Shown: positions 17,142-27,400 of the stretch, in pieces
How positions within the stretch are numbered: position 1 is the first letter of the stretch
Layout: each line of letters starts with the position of its first letter
NCBI RefSeq assembly: GCF_029265375.1
Contig: NZ_JAJUJJ010000003.1
Span: 1 to 64,000 of the forward strand
DNA: 64,000 nucleotides
Origin: Nesterenkonia sp.
GTDB taxonomy: Bacteria; Actinomycetota; Actinomycetes; Actinomycetales; Micrococcaceae
Direction of reading: 5' to 3'
The notes under the pieces: model-generated
What the model saw: only the letters and a program-made list of their open reading frames with translations
Database searches by the model: none
What the model was told of the DNA's origin: nothing
Made by a program: the position numbers and the translations under genes

Positions 17142-19028
17142 ATGGCCACGCGCCCTGCGCGACCTACTGTGAATGCTATGAGTGGACCCCTGATTCCCCT
17201 GATCGCCCTCAGCTCTGCCGCCGGAATGCTCACCGCCGGCGGCTTGGATCCGGAGGACGACGTGGTGCGGGAGCTCGCGGTGGAGATCGAGCTGGATGAC
17301 TCCGGCACCATGCACGTCACGGAGACCTACCAGTGGGATTTCGGGGAGCGGGAGGGCCTGGGGTTCTACCGCAGCCTGGTCCAAGAGCAGGAGGCCGACG
17401 ACGGCGGCAGCTACCACTTCGAGTTCTCCGACTTCACCTTCGACAGCCCCTCAGGCGCCCCGGCGGAGATTGTGGAAGTCGACGAAGACGGCGACGAGCT
17501 TCTGCTCAGCCTCGGCGCTCCCGATGACTCGGATCAGACGCGCAGCGGAGTGCAGACCTACGAACTCAGCTATCAGGTTGACGGGGCCGTCCTGCCGGAG
17601 GGGATCAGCTGGTTCGCCGCCGGCCCCTCTGCTGAGGTGCCCCACGAACGGGTGGTCACCACGGTCACCGGCCCTGCAGAAATACTCCAGGCGCACTGCC
17701 GCCAGGGTGAGCCGGAGAGCCTCACCAGCTGCTCGGCCGAGCACGATGGCACTACCGTCACTCTGGTGGCCGAGGACCTCGCCCCGGGAGAGGGTCAAGT
17801 CGTTGAGGTCTCCTTCCCTGAAGGAACCTTCCCCGCCGATGCCGCGATCTACCGCGAACCCACCGCGCTGGCCCAGTGGGGCCATCAGATCGCCCCTGCA
17901 GCAGACCGCACGTGGTCTGCCGTCAGCTCAGTCTGGCTGCCCGGCGGCGCTGCGGCCGCGGCGCTGCTGGCTGGATTCGCCGCCCTGCGTCTGCGCCGCG
18001 GCCGGGACTGGCACTACCCGGATCTGCAGCCCGGGCAGCTGCCAACCCCGGACCAGCGGGACCAGCTGGCCACTGCGCGTCTGACCCACGAGCCGGAACC
18101 GCAGCTGCGGGCCGAGCCGCCGGCCGATCTGAGCCCGGTGGAGGCGGCCATGCTGTGGCACAAGAGCGCGAGCGCCCAGACTGCCGACCTGCTCAGCCTC
18201 ACCGTGGTGGACCTTGCGGCTCGCGGGCACCTGTCCCTGGAGCAGACCACCCGGGGTGAGGATGATGCCGAAGACTGGCTGCTGCACCGCAGGGAGCCTG
18301 CCGGCGCCGATGAGCTGCGGTCCTGGGAGGCGGACCTGCTGGCCGGGATGTTCGCCGGCAAGACCACCGTCGTCGCCTCAGAGCTGGGTGAGGAGTTCCA
18401 TTCGGCCCAGCAGGCAGCGGTCCAGGAGGTTCGCAAGAAGTTCGATGACCGCCGGCTGTTGGAGCGTCCTATGGCGGCGGTGGCGATGGACGGCTGGCTG
18501 GCCATCGCAGCAGCCGGCCTGCTGCTGGCAGGCTTCGTAGCCATCTTCGGGCTGGCCTCGCCCCTGCCGGACTCGGTGGGCTATCTGGGCGGCGTGGCTG
18601 CTGGATTCTTCCTGATCATGCTCATCATTCAGCTGTGCACCGCGCAGGCCACCACCTCACGCACCGCCCTGGGCCGGGCCTACTACGAGCAGCTGCGCGG
18701 GCTGGATCTCTACCTGCGCAGCAGTCGCAGCACCCAGGCCGACCAGCCCGCTGACCCGGCGCAGATCACCGCGCTGCTGCCCTATGCCATGGCTCTGGGT
18801 CACGGCGAAGAGTGGGGCCAGCTGATGGATCAGCACGCCAGCGACGTCCACGGCGGCTCTGTGACCGGAAGGAGCACCGGGGGGCTGAATTCCGGGTCCT
18901 GGGCAGTGCTGATCGCGACGCTGCCCAATTCAGTGGGAGCCGCCCATGCGGGTTCCTCAGCCGGCGCCTTTTCCGGCGGAGGGTTCAGCGGCGGCGCCAT
19001 GGGCGGCGGAGGTGTGGCCGGCCGCTGA
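17142..19028 (+). CDS. DUF2207 family membrane protein
   Basis: 628 residues. An N-terminal signal sequence or anchor (PLIPLIALSSAAGMLTAGG) precedes the beta-rich extracellular DUF2207 domain (IELDDSGTMHVTETYQWDF, then GISWFAAG). A central membrane helix (WLPGGAAAAALLAGFAAL, about residue 270) leads to a cytoplasmic wing (about 300-445). Two more helices follow near 455-510, and a Gly-rich tail ends the protein (SGGGFSGGAMGGGG). The layout is characteristic of DUF2207/YciQ-like proteins of unknown function. ATG 17142 has an AAGG site; ATG 17178 is an alternative. No operon partner. Confidence 0.85.
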   Translation: MATRPARPTVNAMSGPLIPLIALSSAAGMLTAGGLDPEDDVVRELAVEIELDDSGTMHVTETYQWDFGEREGLGFYRSLVQEQEADDGGSYHFEFSDFTFDSPSGAPAEIVEVDEDGDELLLSLGAPDDSDQTRSGVQTYELSYQVDGAVLPEGISWFAAGPSAEVPHERVVTTVTGPAEILQAHCRQGEPESLTSCSAEHDGTTVTLVAEDLAPGEGQVVEVSFPEGTFPADAAIYREPTALAQWGHQIAPAADRTWSAVSSVWLPGGAAAAALLAGFAALRLRRGRDWHYPDLQPGQLPTPDQRDQLATARLTHEPEPQLRAEPPADLSPVEAAMLWHKSASAQTADLLSLTVVDLAARGHLSLEQTTRGEDDAEDWLLHRREPAGADELRSWEADLLAGMFAGKTTVVASELGEEFHSAQQAAVQEVRKKFDDRRLLERPMAAVAMDGWLAIAAAGLLLAGFVAIFGLASPLPDSVGYLGGVAAGFFLIMLIIQLCTAQATTSRTALGRAYYEQLRGLDLYLRSSRSTQADQPADPAQITALLPYAMALGHGEEWGQLMDQHASDVHGGSVTGRSTGGLNSGSWAVLIATLPNSVGAAHAGSSAGAFSGGGFSGGAMGGGGVAGR

Positions 19029-19039
19029 AGCCCGCCCGG

Positions 19040-19570
19040 CTAGCCGGCCGGAGGCTCCTCAGCGGGGCGGAACAGGCGCAGCTGCGCGTCCCGGCCGTCC
19101 AGCTCGGCCCAGTCGCCGTCGTACTCAAACAGCGCCAGTCCCGCCGGCGGCCAATGCTCAGCCATACTCAGCACGGCCGTCTCATCCGAGTCCACGCTGG
19201 CCAGCTCCATGCTCAGCTGCTGGACGCCGGGCATATGCGCAATGACCAGCAGCGTCTGCACCGTCTCCGGGGTCTGGTTGATCACCGAGCACATGGTCCG
19301 CGCGTCGGCCAGATAGAGCCGGTCCTCCAGCGAGGGGGTGGCAGCCTTCTCCCCCAGCTCGGAACCGATCCAGATGCAGGTCTGCCGGGTCCGCATGGCG
19401 CCGGAGACGATGGTCATCTCCGGCCAGGGGCCGTGCTCGGCCAGCCAGCGGCCGACGTCGCGGGCTTGGTGCTGGCCCCGAGGGGTCAGGGTGCGCGCGT
19501 GGTCGTCTCCGGTGAAGCTCTGCCCGGCCTCGGCGTGCCGCAGGATCAGCAGGGTCTTGCTCTCAGGCAT
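19040..19570 (-). CDS. SixA-like phosphohistidine phosphatase
   Basis: 176-residue histidine phosphatase. The catalytic motif LLILRHAEAGQ (residues 7-17) has the phospho-accepting histidine, LTPRGQHQARDVGRWL follows, and the second active-site region is LLVIAHMPGVQQL. Short length and the RHAEA form favour SixA, which dephosphorylates phosphohistidine in signalling proteins, over sugar-phosphate mutases. Converges on the DUF2207 gene with an 11-base gap. It lies downstream of the winged-helix regulator on the same strand (27 bases), so the two may form an operon. Actual substrate unknown. Confidence 0.82.
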   Translation of the reverse strand: MPESKTLLILRHAEAGQSFTGDDHARTLTPRGQHQARDVGRWLAEHGPWPEMTIVSGAMRTRQTCIWIGSELGEKAATPSLEDRLYLADARTMCSVINQTPETVQTLLVIAHMPGVQQLSMELASVDSDETAVLSMAEHWPPAGLALFEYDGDWAELDGRDAQLRLFRPAEEPPAG

Positions 19571-19597
19571 GGGTGTCAGCAGGCAGCCTGGAGTGTC

Positions 19598-20395
19598 TCA
19601 GATGGAGTATTCCGGAGCCGCCCAGACGGTGACCTCCGGGTGCTCGTAGAAGCGGTAGCCCTGGCCGCGCACTGTGCGCACCGTATTGGCCAGCCGGCCC
19701 AGTTTGGAGCGGAGCCGCCGGATGTGCACGTCGATGGTGCGCTCGTTGGGCATCTGGTCGACGTCGACGTTGCGCCACAGGGTCTTCAGCAGCTCTTGGC
19801 GCCCCACTGTGCGCATGGAGTTGTCCACCAGGTAGTTCAGCAGCTCGAACTCCTTGTACGTCAGGTTCAGGCTTTCGCCGTCGAGCTTGACCTCCCGGCG
19901 GGCCAGGTCGATGAGCACTCCGGAGTTCGAGGGGGCGGCCGGGGCCGGCTGCTGCAGCGGGGTTTCTCCGCTGCGCTTGGTCACGGTGGGGTCGCCCAGT
20001 GCTTGGCGCACCACCTCCAGATCGGTGCCTTCGGCGGCGGCGGAGGCCATGGCCATGGCGATGTGCACCTGAGACTCCGGGGCGATGTGCTCCACATAGT
20101 CGCGCAGTTCGGTGGCCATCCGGTGCAGGGATGTACCCGCAGCCGAGGCGGTGTCCTCATCCAGGCCCACGTAGATGACGAATCCGCGGGCCACTACGTC
20201 CGGGGGCACGACCTGCCCGGGGCCCTGGGGGCCGACCACCGGCATCGGAGCAGTCTCCGACTGGCCGCCGGACGCGCGCCTGCCGTTTGCGGAGCCGTTG
20301 CGCATGCGCCGAGCCAGCTCAGCACGCCGGGCCGCGTTTCGCACGGAAACGTGGACGTACCCTGGATTTTGGGCCTGACTCAGCGGTGCGGACAT
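19598..20395 (-). CDS. Winged-helix (OmpR/PhoB-type) regulator with an atypical N-terminus
   Basis: 265 residues. The C-terminal 100 are a clear OmpR-type DNA-binding domain: LTYKEFELLNYLVDN, the recognition region NERTIDVHIRRLRSKLG and the wing RTVRGQGYRFYEHP. The N-terminal 150 residues are not a canonical receiver: I see no aligned DD...D...K phosphorylation set. Instead there is a basic segment (RNAARRAELARRMRNGSANGRR) and an Ala-rich domain (FVIYVGLDEDTASAAGTSLH, then AMAMASAAAEGTDLE). It may be an orphan regulator sensing something other than phosphorylation. ATG 20395; the promoter region holds an 8-bp inverted repeat. Confidence 0.82.
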   Translation of the reverse strand: MSAPLSQAQNPGYVHVSVRNAARRAELARRMRNGSANGRRASGGQSETAPMPVVGPQGPGQVVPPDVVARGFVIYVGLDEDTASAAGTSLHRMATELRDYVEHIAPESQVHIAMAMASAAAEGTDLEVVRQALGDPTVTKRSGETPLQQPAPAAPSNSGVLIDLARREVKLDGESLNLTYKEFELLNYLVDNSMRTVGRQELLKTLWRNVDVDQMPNERTIDVHIRRLRSKLGRLANTVRTVRGQGYRFYEHPEVTVWAAPEYSI

Positions 20396-20456
20396 ATGAA
20401 TCGTGACTACTTTCCTGGCTTGCGGCCGGGCGGTTGGGCCCTCTCAGCATGTCCGT

Positions 20457-20494
20457 AATATTTGACGAACGCAAGTAACATAAGCCCAAATATT
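20457..20494. promoter_or_regulatory. Inverted repeat in the promoter region of the winged-helix gene
   Basis: AATATTTG (20457-20464) and CAAATATT (20487-20494) form a perfect 8-bp dyad with a 22-base centre, in an unusually AT-rich intergenic stretch (20440-20535) for this genome. Confidence 0.5.
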
Positions 20495-20539
20495 CCGGAT
20501 AGTGAGATATGCGCGCCCAGGTGTGATATTTCCCACCTG

Positions 20540-21175
20540 CTATTCGGCCAGGCCGTAGAGCCTGTCCCCCGCGTCGCCGAGGCCCGGGACGATGTAGGCG
20601 TTCTCATCGAGCCGCTCGTCGATGGCGGCTACGTAGAGGCTGATGTCAAGGTCGCTGACTTCGCGTTCGAGCCGTTCGATGCCCTCCGGGGCGGCCAGCA
20701 GGCAGATGCAGGTGACTTTTGCCGCTCCGGCGCGCTTGAGGAACTGCACCGCCTCAGCCAAAGTCCCGCCGGTGGCCAGCATCGGGTCCAGCACAAAGAC
20801 GTGCCGGCCGGTCAGGTCCTCGGGAAGCCGCTCCGCATAGGTGACGATGTCCAGCGTCTCCTCATTGCGGGCCATCCCCAGGAAACCGACCTCCGCAGTG
20901 GGGATCATGGCGGTCATGCCGTCGAGCATTCCCAGCCCGGCGCGCAGAATCGGGACCACCAGGGGCTTCGGACCGGCAAGCCGGGTGCCGGTCATCGCAG
21001 CCACCGGCGTCTGGATCTCCACCGGCTCGGTGTCCAGGGTTTCGCTGGCCTCATAGGCCAGCAGGGTGACCAGCTCCCGGGTGAGGTCCCGGAAGGCGTT
21101 GGAAGTGGTCTCCACCCGGCGCAGCTGGGTCAGCTTGTGGTTGATCAGGGGGTGCTCCACGGCATGTACACGCAT
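20540..21175 (-). CDS. upp: Uracil phosphoribosyltransferase
   Basis: Salvages uracil with PRPP to form UMP. 211 residues from ATG 21175 ([19 protein letters not shown]), which matches the usual N-terminus; the frame is open further upstream but into the divergent tadA gene. The PRPP loop is [15 protein letters not shown], and [13 protein letters not shown] and the C-terminal uracil-binding [15 protein letters not shown] are intact. Its start is 60 bases from tadA, which reads the other way, so the two share a promoter region. Confidence 0.96.
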   Translation of the reverse strand: MRVHAVEHPLINHKLTQLRRVETTSNAFRDLTRELVTLLAYEASETLDTEPVEIQTPVAAMTGTRLAGPKPLVVPILRAGLGMLDGMTAMIPTAEVGFLGMARNEETLDIVTYAERLPEDLTGRHVFVLDPMLATGGTLAEAVQFLKRAGAAKVTCICLLAAPEGIERLEREVSDLDISLYVAAIDERLDENAYIVPGLGDAGDRLYGLAE

Positions 21176-21235
21176 GGCCACCAGCCTACCGGCGTGCAGA
21201 ACCGGCCGACGCCGGCGGGCCGTAGTCTTGTCTGT

Positions 21236-21709
21236 ATGCAGTTCTCCGTCCGGGACCCCGCCGCTCAGCATGAGCTGATCGGCCGCTGCCTTCAGGAGGC
21301 CCGCCGCTGCGCCGACTCCCAGGACGTGCCGGTGGGCGCGGTGGTGATCAGCCCGGACGGACGCATCATCGGCCAGGGGCACAACACCCGCGAGCGCGAC
21401 GGCGACCCCACCGGGCATGCCGAGCTCAACGCGCTGCGTCAGGCCGCAGACCAGGTGGGCACATGGCAGCTGCCTGGCTGCAGCCTGGCGGTGACGCTGG
21501 AGCCGTGCCCCATGTGCGCCGGGGCGATCAGTCAGTCACGGATTGCCGCGGTGATCTTCGGCGCCTGGGATGAGAAGGCCGGTGCGGCCGGCAGCGTGTT
21601 CGATGTGCTGCGCGAACCGCGGCTGAACCACTGGGTGGAGGTCCACCCGGGCGTGCGCGCACAGGAGTGCGCTCAGGTGCTGCGGGACTTCTTCACCGCC
21701 CGCCGCTGA
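21236..21709 (+). CDS. tadA: tRNA adenosine(34) deaminase
   Basis: Deaminates A34 of tRNA-Arg(ACG) to inosine; the substrate tRNA is encoded in this same window at 14990. 157 residues from ATG 21236, chosen because upstream codons of this frame lie antisense to upp. Zinc/catalytic motifs are [10 protein letters not shown] (His-Ala-Glu) and [16 protein letters not shown] (Pro-Cys-X-X-Cys), in the standard order. [15 protein letters not shown] near the C-terminus fits the tRNA-binding part. Confidence 0.94.
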   Translation: MQFSVRDPAAQHELIGRCLQEARRCADSQDVPVGAVVISPDGRIIGQGHNTRERDGDPTGHAELNALRQAADQVGTWQLPGCSLAVTLEPCPMCAGAISQSRIAAVIFGAWDEKAGAAGSVFDVLREPRLNHWVEVHPGVRAQECAQVLRDFFTARR

Positions 21710-21758
21710 GCAGGTGGCTGCACCCGGCAGCACGGATGCGCCGCGGCGGCTCGGTTAT

Positions 21759-22838
21759 TCACCGGTAGGCGCGCTCGTAGGGGCCGGGGATCTCCTCGGG
21801 GTGGTGTCCGAGCTGCCGGGCTGCTTCCAGCGGCCAGTGCGGATTGCGCAGGGCGGCCCGTCCGATGAGCACGGCATCGGCCTGACCGGTGCCCACTATG
21901 TGCTCGGCCTGCACGGGATCGGTGATCAGCCCGACGGCGGCCACCGGGACGCCGGTCTGTTCGCGGATGGCCGCGGCCAGGGGGACTTGGTATCCCGGGC
22001 CGGTGCGGATCCGGGCTGGGGCGTTGCCCCCGCTGGAGACATCGATCAAGTCCACACCGTGGTCCCGCAGCCAGGTGACTACCTGCACTGTGTCCTGCAC
22101 ATCCAGTCCGTCCTCAACCCAGTCGGTGGCCGAAACCCGCACCAGCAGCGGCACCTTCTCCCCCACGCGCGCCCGGACGGCGTCGACCACCTCCAGCAGC
22201 AGCCGGGCTCGGCCGCGCAGGTCACCGCCGTAGTCGTCGTCGCGGAGATTGCTCAGCGGGGAGAGGAACTCATGGATCAGGTACCCGTGGGCGGCGTGGA
22301 TCTCCAGCAGGTCGAAGCCGGCCTGCACCGCCCGCTGGGCCGCATCGGCGAAGGCCTGCACCACTGCGGCGATCCCGTCGCCGGTGAGTGCCCCCGGCTC
22401 GGCCAGTCCTGGATACGCCACAGCCGAGGGCGCCAGTGTGCTCCATCCGCCCTGGTCAGCGGTAAGGCTTCCGCTGCGCCCCTCCTCGCCGAAAGGTCGG
22501 GCCGTGGAGGCCTTGCGGCCGGCATGGGCCAGCTGGATGCCCGCCGCAGCGCCCTGGGCGTGCATCAGATCCACCACCGGCTGCAGCTTCTCTGCCTGCT
22601 CGTCGTTCCACAGCCCGGTGTCCTGGGGCGAGATCCGGCCCTCCGGGGTGACGGCGGTGGCCTCCATGATCACTGCTCCTGCTCCGCCGCGAGCCAGCGA
22701 GCCGAGGTGAGCCATGTGCCAATCGGTGGCCATTCCGTCGCAGGCCTCGGCGGAGTATTGGCACATCGGGGGGATCCAGATCCGGTTCCGCACGGTCAGG
22801 CTGCGCAGGGTGATCGGCTCGAAGAGCTGTGGCCGCAT
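21759..22838 (-). CDS. Old Yellow Enzyme family NADPH:flavin oxidoreductase (YqjM/NamA-like)
   Basis: 359-residue FMN-dependent ene-reductase that reduces activated double bonds of enals, enones or nitro-compounds. ATG 22838 is preceded by AAAGGA. The sequence opens with LFEPITLRSLTVRNRIWIPP and MCQYSAEACDG, whose cysteine in PPMCQYS is the YqjM-class redox switch. LAHAGRKAS and FDLLEIHAAHGYLIHEFLSP hold the substrate histidines, and the FMN-phosphate loop is near VGLITDPVQAEHIVGTGQAD. Thermostable/YqjM-like subclass. Stands alone between tadA and a tRNA-Ser. Confidence 0.93.
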   Translation of the reverse strand: MRPQLFEPITLRSLTVRNRIWIPPMCQYSAEACDGMATDWHMAHLGSLARGGAGAVIMEATAVTPEGRISPQDTGLWNDEQAEKLQPVVDLMHAQGAAAGIQLAHAGRKASTARPFGEEGRSGSLTADQGGWSTLAPSAVAYPGLAEPGALTGDGIAAVVQAFADAAQRAVQAGFDLLEIHAAHGYLIHEFLSPLSNLRDDDYGGDLRGRARLLLEVVDAVRARVGEKVPLLVRVSATDWVEDGLDVQDTVQVVTWLRDHGVDLIDVSSGGNAPARIRTGPGYQVPLAAAIREQTGVPVAAVGLITDPVQAEHIVGTGQADAVLIGRAALRNPHWPLEAARQLGHHPEEIPGPYERAYR

Positions 22839-23017
22839 ACAGGGGTCCTTTCCGGGAGGTGGACTCTCAGGCCGGGAGTTCGGCCTTCCGCAGGTGAGCA
22901 ACGCGCACCAGCCCAATTCATTCCTGACCCGTCCTCGGGGTGGGCTGGCTCAAGAACCGCGGCGGCGCGTCGGCGTCGGCGGAGCTGATAGGATGGGTTG
23001 TCGCGTTTTCGCGCACA

Positions 23018-23108
23018 GGTGGAGTGTCCGAGCGGCCGAAGGTGCAGCACTCGAAATGCTGTGTAGGGTAACCCCCTACCGTGGGTTCAAATCCCACCTC
23101 CACCGCCA
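23018..23108 (+). tRNA. tRNA-Ser (anticodon CGA)
   Basis: Class II tRNA, 88 nt to the discriminator G at 23105, followed by an encoded CCA (23106-23108). The acceptor GGTGGAG pairs with CTCCACC, and the anticodon loop CTCGAAA carries CGA (reads UCG). A TAGGAT -10 (22989-22994) and a leader hairpin (22999-23017) lie directly upstream. Confidence 0.96.
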
Positions 23109-23123
23109 AGTCGATCGACGTGC

Positions 23124-23157
23124 GAGCCCTCGCCAGGTCACCTCCTGGCGGGGGCTC
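23124..23157 (+). terminator. tRNA-Ser(CGA) terminator
   Basis: GAGCCCTCGCCAGG (23124-23137) pairs with CCTGGCGGGGGCTC (23144-23157) with one wobble and a six-base loop, followed by a pyrimidine-rich run (CTTCCTCTC). Confidence 0.8.
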
Positions 23158-23199
23158 CTTCCTCTCCCGAACTGGTGGGCTGCCGTAGGCTGAACGGCT

Positions 23200-23658
23200 A
23201 TGAGCATCACCGTGGTGGCCGTCGGCAAGAAGCACGAATCTTGGGTCACTGAGGGCATTGAGCGCTATGCCAAACGGCTGCGCAGACCCTTCGACCTGCG
23301 CTGGAGGCTGCTGCCGCACTCGTCCAAAGCCGACGACGCCGCCCGCGCCGAGGAGTCCGCAAAGATCCTCCGGACTCTGCGCCCGAACCAGCATGTGATC
23401 CTGCTCGATGAGCGCGGAACCAACCTCTCCTCCCCCGCCCTGGCCAGCCACCTGCAGAAGCAGTTCGACTCCGGCCGCGAGGTGGTGCTCGTCATCGGCG
23501 GGGCCTACGGAGTCAGCTCCGAGCTCAGCAGCCGCGCGGATTTCACCTGGAGCCTCTCCAAGCTGGTCTTTCCCCACCAGCTGGTGCGGCTGATCCTGGC
23601 CGAGCAGCTCTACCGCGCCCAGGAGATCGCCGGCGGCAGGCCCTACCACCACAGCTGA
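23200..23658 (+). CDS. rlmH: 23S rRNA (pseudouridine1915-N3)-methyltransferase
   Basis: Small SPOUT methyltransferase of 152 residues acting on helix 69 of the 23S rRNA. The knotted SAM-binding region is seen in VILLDERGTNLSSPALA, VVLVIGGAYGVSSEL and the C-terminal LSKLVFPHQLVRLILAEQLYRAQEI...PYHH, the most conserved part of the family. ATG 23200. Full length with normal ends; stands alone downstream of tRNA-Ser and may share transcripts with the next gene 49 bases on. Confidence 0.96.
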   Translation: MSITVVAVGKKHESWVTEGIERYAKRLRRPFDLRWRLLPHSSKADDAARAEESAKILRTLRPNQHVILLDERGTNLSSPALASHLQKQFDSGREVVLVIGGAYGVSSELSSRADFTWSLSKLVFPHQLVRLILAEQLYRAQEIAGGRPYHHS

Positions 23659-23707
23659 GGACGAGGTCGCCGCAGGACATCGGCACCCAGTGGAACAATA
23701 GGGTGCT

Positions 23708-24367
23708 GTGGAGCAAGAGCAGCCCGTCATCGGCATCCTCGGCGCAGGCCGCGCCGGCACCGCGATCGCCCGCACACTGCTGGCCGCCGGCATCGCCGTG
23801 GACATCTGCTCCACTCGAGCACCGAAGGCGCTGCGCCACCACCTGAAGATCTACGCTCCCGGAGCCCAGGCGGTCTGGCCCGCCGAGGTGGCCGACCGAA
23901 CCCGCAGATTCGGCCCCGGCACGGTGGTGCTCGCCGTCCCGCAGGAGGAGCTCGATGAGGTCGAGCCCGAATGGGCGGCCGGATGCGTGCTGATCGATGC
24001 GACCAACCGGTGGCAGGACGAGCTGCTGCCGGGCTGGCTGCAGGCCGCCGTCGACGAGCAGCTGCCTACCTCCATGGCCATCGCAGGCCGGTTCGCCGAC
24101 TCCCGCGTGGTCAAGGCGCTGAACCACATCTCCCACCATGAGCTTCCCGAAGCAGCCGAACCGGACCTGCCGCTGGCTCAGCGCCGCGCACTGGCGGTGG
24201 CCTCTGATGACGACGACGCCCGCGGGCTGGTCATGGGGCTGCTGGTGCGCGCTGGGTTCGACCCGGTCTCAGTCGGCGGCCTTCCGGCCGGTCGACTGAT
24301 GGAGCCCGACGGCCCGCTGTTCAACCGTCCGCTGCGCCGCGACGATATTCTGCGCGCCGCCGGCTGA
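23708..24367 (+). CDS. NAD(P)-binding oxidoreductase, F420-reductase-like
   Basis: 219 residues with a Rossmann motif at the very N-terminus (VIGILGAGRAGTAIARTLL), then VDICSTRAPKAL. This resembles NADPH-dependent F420 reductase/NADP oxidoreductase-like proteins that start with GxGxxG and have a helical C-terminal part. The family's F420 use cannot be confirmed by eye. RVVKALNHISHHELP corresponds to the conserved VVKAFN region of that family. GTG 23708. It sits between rlmH and lhr on one strand. Confidence 0.75.
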   Translation: MEQEQPVIGILGAGRAGTAIARTLLAAGIAVDICSTRAPKALRHHLKIYAPGAQAVWPAEVADRTRRFGPGTVVLAVPQEELDEVEPEWAAGCVLIDATNRWQDELLPGWLQAAVDEQLPTSMAIAGRFADSRVVKALNHISHHELPEAAEPDLPLAQRRALAVASDDDDARGLVMGLLVRAGFDPVSVGGLPAGRLMEPDGPLFNRPLRRDDILRAAG

Positions 24368-24412
24368 GCCCAGCTGCCCGCGCTGTCCGGGCACGGCCGT
24401 AGGCTTAGAGGG

Positions 24413-27400
24413 GTGAGCGCACTGGCGAAGTTCTCCGAGCCGACGCGGACCTGGTTCTCCGCGTCCTTCGGCGCGCCCACCGCCGCCCAGGAGGGAGCCT
24501 GGGAGGCCATCTCGCAGGGACGCAATGCCCTGGTGGTGGCTCCCACTGGGTCGGGCAAGACCCTCTCGGCATTCCTGTGGTCGATCGACCGGCTGATCAC
24601 CTCCGGGCAGGCCGCCGACGGTCCCGGAACCCGGGTGCTCTACATCTCCCCGCTGAAGGCCCTGGGGGTGGACATTGAGCGGAACCTGCGCAGCCCCCTG
24701 GTGGGCATCGGGCACACTGCGCGGCGCCTGGGCGCCGAACCAGCCGAGATCAGCGTAGGAGTGCGGACCGGGGACACTACCGCCAAGCAGCGCCGCGATC
24801 TGGTCCGCACCCCGCCGCATATTCTGATCACCACCCCCGAGTCGCTCTACCTGATGCTCACCTCCCAGGCCAGGCAGACTCTGCGCAGTGTGGAGACCGT
24901 CATCGTCGATGAGATCCACGCTCTGGCCGGCACCAAACGCGGGGCCCACCTGGCGCTGTCCCTGGAGCGCCTCGACGAACTGGTCACCGCCTCGAGGCCC
25001 CCGCAGCGAATCGGGCTGTCCGCCACCGTGGAGCCGCACCAGGAGGTGGCCCGGTTCCTCGGCGGCACCAGCGCAGTCGACGTCGTCGCCCCCGCAGCGC
25101 AGAAGCAGTGGGACATCACCGTGTCCGTGCCGGTGCCGGATATGGCCTCCCCCACCGCGGATCCGCCCGCCGGCGGAGAGGCGGGCCAACCCCTGCAGCC
25201 GAGCATCTGGCCGCATGTGGAGCACCGGGTGGTCGACCTGATCACCGCCAACCGGTCCACCATCGTCTTCGTCAATTCGCGCCGCCTGGCGGAGAAGCTG
25301 ACCGGCCGGATCAATGAGATCTGGGCCGAGCGCAGCGGTTGGTCCGCTGAAGCCGATCTCACCGGAGAGCCCGAACCGGAGCAGCCACCACCACTGGCGC
25401 GGGCCCATCACGGATCGGTCAGCAAGGAGCAGCGCGCGCTGATCGAAGATGAGCTGAAATCCGGGCGGCTGCGCTGCGTGGTGGCCACCAGTTCGCTGGA
25501 GCTGGGCATCGATATGGGAGCTGTGGACCTGGTCATCCAGGTCGAAGCTCCGCACGCGGTCTCCGCCGGACTGCAGCGCATCGGGCGGGCCGGCCACCAA
25601 GTCGGCGAAGTCTCGGTGGGCTGGTTCTTCCCCAAGCACCGTGGGGACCTGCTGAGCACCGCAGTGGTGGTCGAACGCATGCTCTCCGGGCGGATCGAGG
25701 CGCTGCGGGTGCCGAAGAACCCGCTGGACGTGCTCGCCCAGCAGACCGTGGCCGCCGCGGCGATGGACACCCTCGACGTCGAGCAGTGGTTCGAGACCGT
25801 GCGCCGGTCCGCGCCCTTTGCGAGCCTGCCCCGCTCCGCCTATGAGGCTACCCTCGACCTGCTGGCCGGGAAGTACCCCTCCGACCGGTTCGCCGATCTG
25901 CGGCCGCGGATCATCTGGGACCGCGACGCAGGCACCATCACCGGCAGGCCCGGGGCCCAGCGGCTGGCGGTGACCTCCGGGGGCACCATCCCGGACCGGG
26001 GGCTGTTCGGGGTCTACCTGGTGGGCGCGGAGGATTCACGCACCGGCGGCCGACGCGTGGGCGAGCTGGATGAGGAGATGGTCTATGAGTCCCGGGTCGG
26101 CGACGTCTTCGCCCTCGGGGCCACCAGCTGGCGGATCGAAGAGATCACCTTCGACCGGGTGCTGGTCTCCCCTGCCTTCGGACAGCCGGCCTCGCTGCCG
26201 TTCTGGCACGGTGACGGGCTGGGCCGGCCTGCCGAGTTGGGCCAGGCGCTGGGGGCGTTCACCCGCCAGCTGGCCGCCGGAGGGGACGACGTCGGGCCCC
26301 GGCTGAGCGGACTGGGGCTGGATGAGTGGGCCCAGGAGAACCTGCTGCGCTATATCGAGGATCAGCGCGAGTCAGCCGGGGCGGTGCCCACCGACACCAC
26401 ACTGGTGGTCGAACGCACCACCGATGAGCTGGGCGACTGGCGGATCATTCTGCACTCCCCCTACGGGATGCAGGTCCACGCCCCGTGGGCACTGGCGGTG
26501 GGCGAGCGCCTGCACGAACGCTACGGGCTGGACGGGGCGGCCTTCGCCGGCGACGACGGCATCGTGCTGCGCGTGCCGATGATGGACGACGATCCGCCGG
26601 GAGCCGAACTGTTCCGCTTCGAACCCGAGGAGCTGGAGGAACTGGTAGTCCGCCGGGTCAGCAGCTCCGCGCTGTTCGCCGGCCGGTTCCGGGAGGCAGC
26701 GGCCCGGGCGCTGCTGCTGCCGCGGCAGAACCCGGGGCAGCGCACTCCGCTGTGGCAGCAGCGTCAGCGCTCCTCGCAGCTGCTGGAGGTGGCCCACGAG
26801 TTCCCCGACTTCCCGGTGATCATGGAAACGATGCGGGAAGTCCTCCAGGACGTCTACGATCTGCCGGCCCTGGACGAGCTCACCCGCCGCATCGACCAGC
26901 GCCGCGTCAAGCTGGTGGAGACCACCACCGTCGCACCCTCCCCATTCGCCCAGTCGCTGCTGTTCGGATACATCGCTCAGTACCTCTATGAGGGAGACTC
27001 TCCGCTGGCGGAGCGGCGCGCGGCAGCACTCAGCGTGGATCCGCGCCTGCTCAACGAGCTGCTCGGCCGGGTGGAGCTGCGCGAATTCCTGGACCTCGCG
27101 GTCATTGAGGAGGCCGAGCAGCACAGCCAGCGCCTGACCGACTCCACCCGGCTGACCGGTGCAGAGGGCGCCGCCGACCTGCTGCGGCTTCTGGGGCCGC
27201 TCAGCGCCGAGCAGCTGGGACAGCGGCTGAACGCGGAGAGCGGCGATGCCCCCGCCGGCCCGGCCCAGGCCGAGCAGTGGGCGCAGTCGCTGGTGCAGGC
27301 TCAGCGGGCGTTCCCTCTCACCTGGCAGGGGCAGCAGCGATTCGCGGCAGTGGAGGACGCTGCCCGGCTGCGCGACGGGCTGGGGGTCAATATTCCTCCC

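Noticed and set aside
20462..21235. Plus-strand frame open upstream of tadA
   Set aside because: It is antisense to upp; the deaminase fold begins only at ATG 21236.
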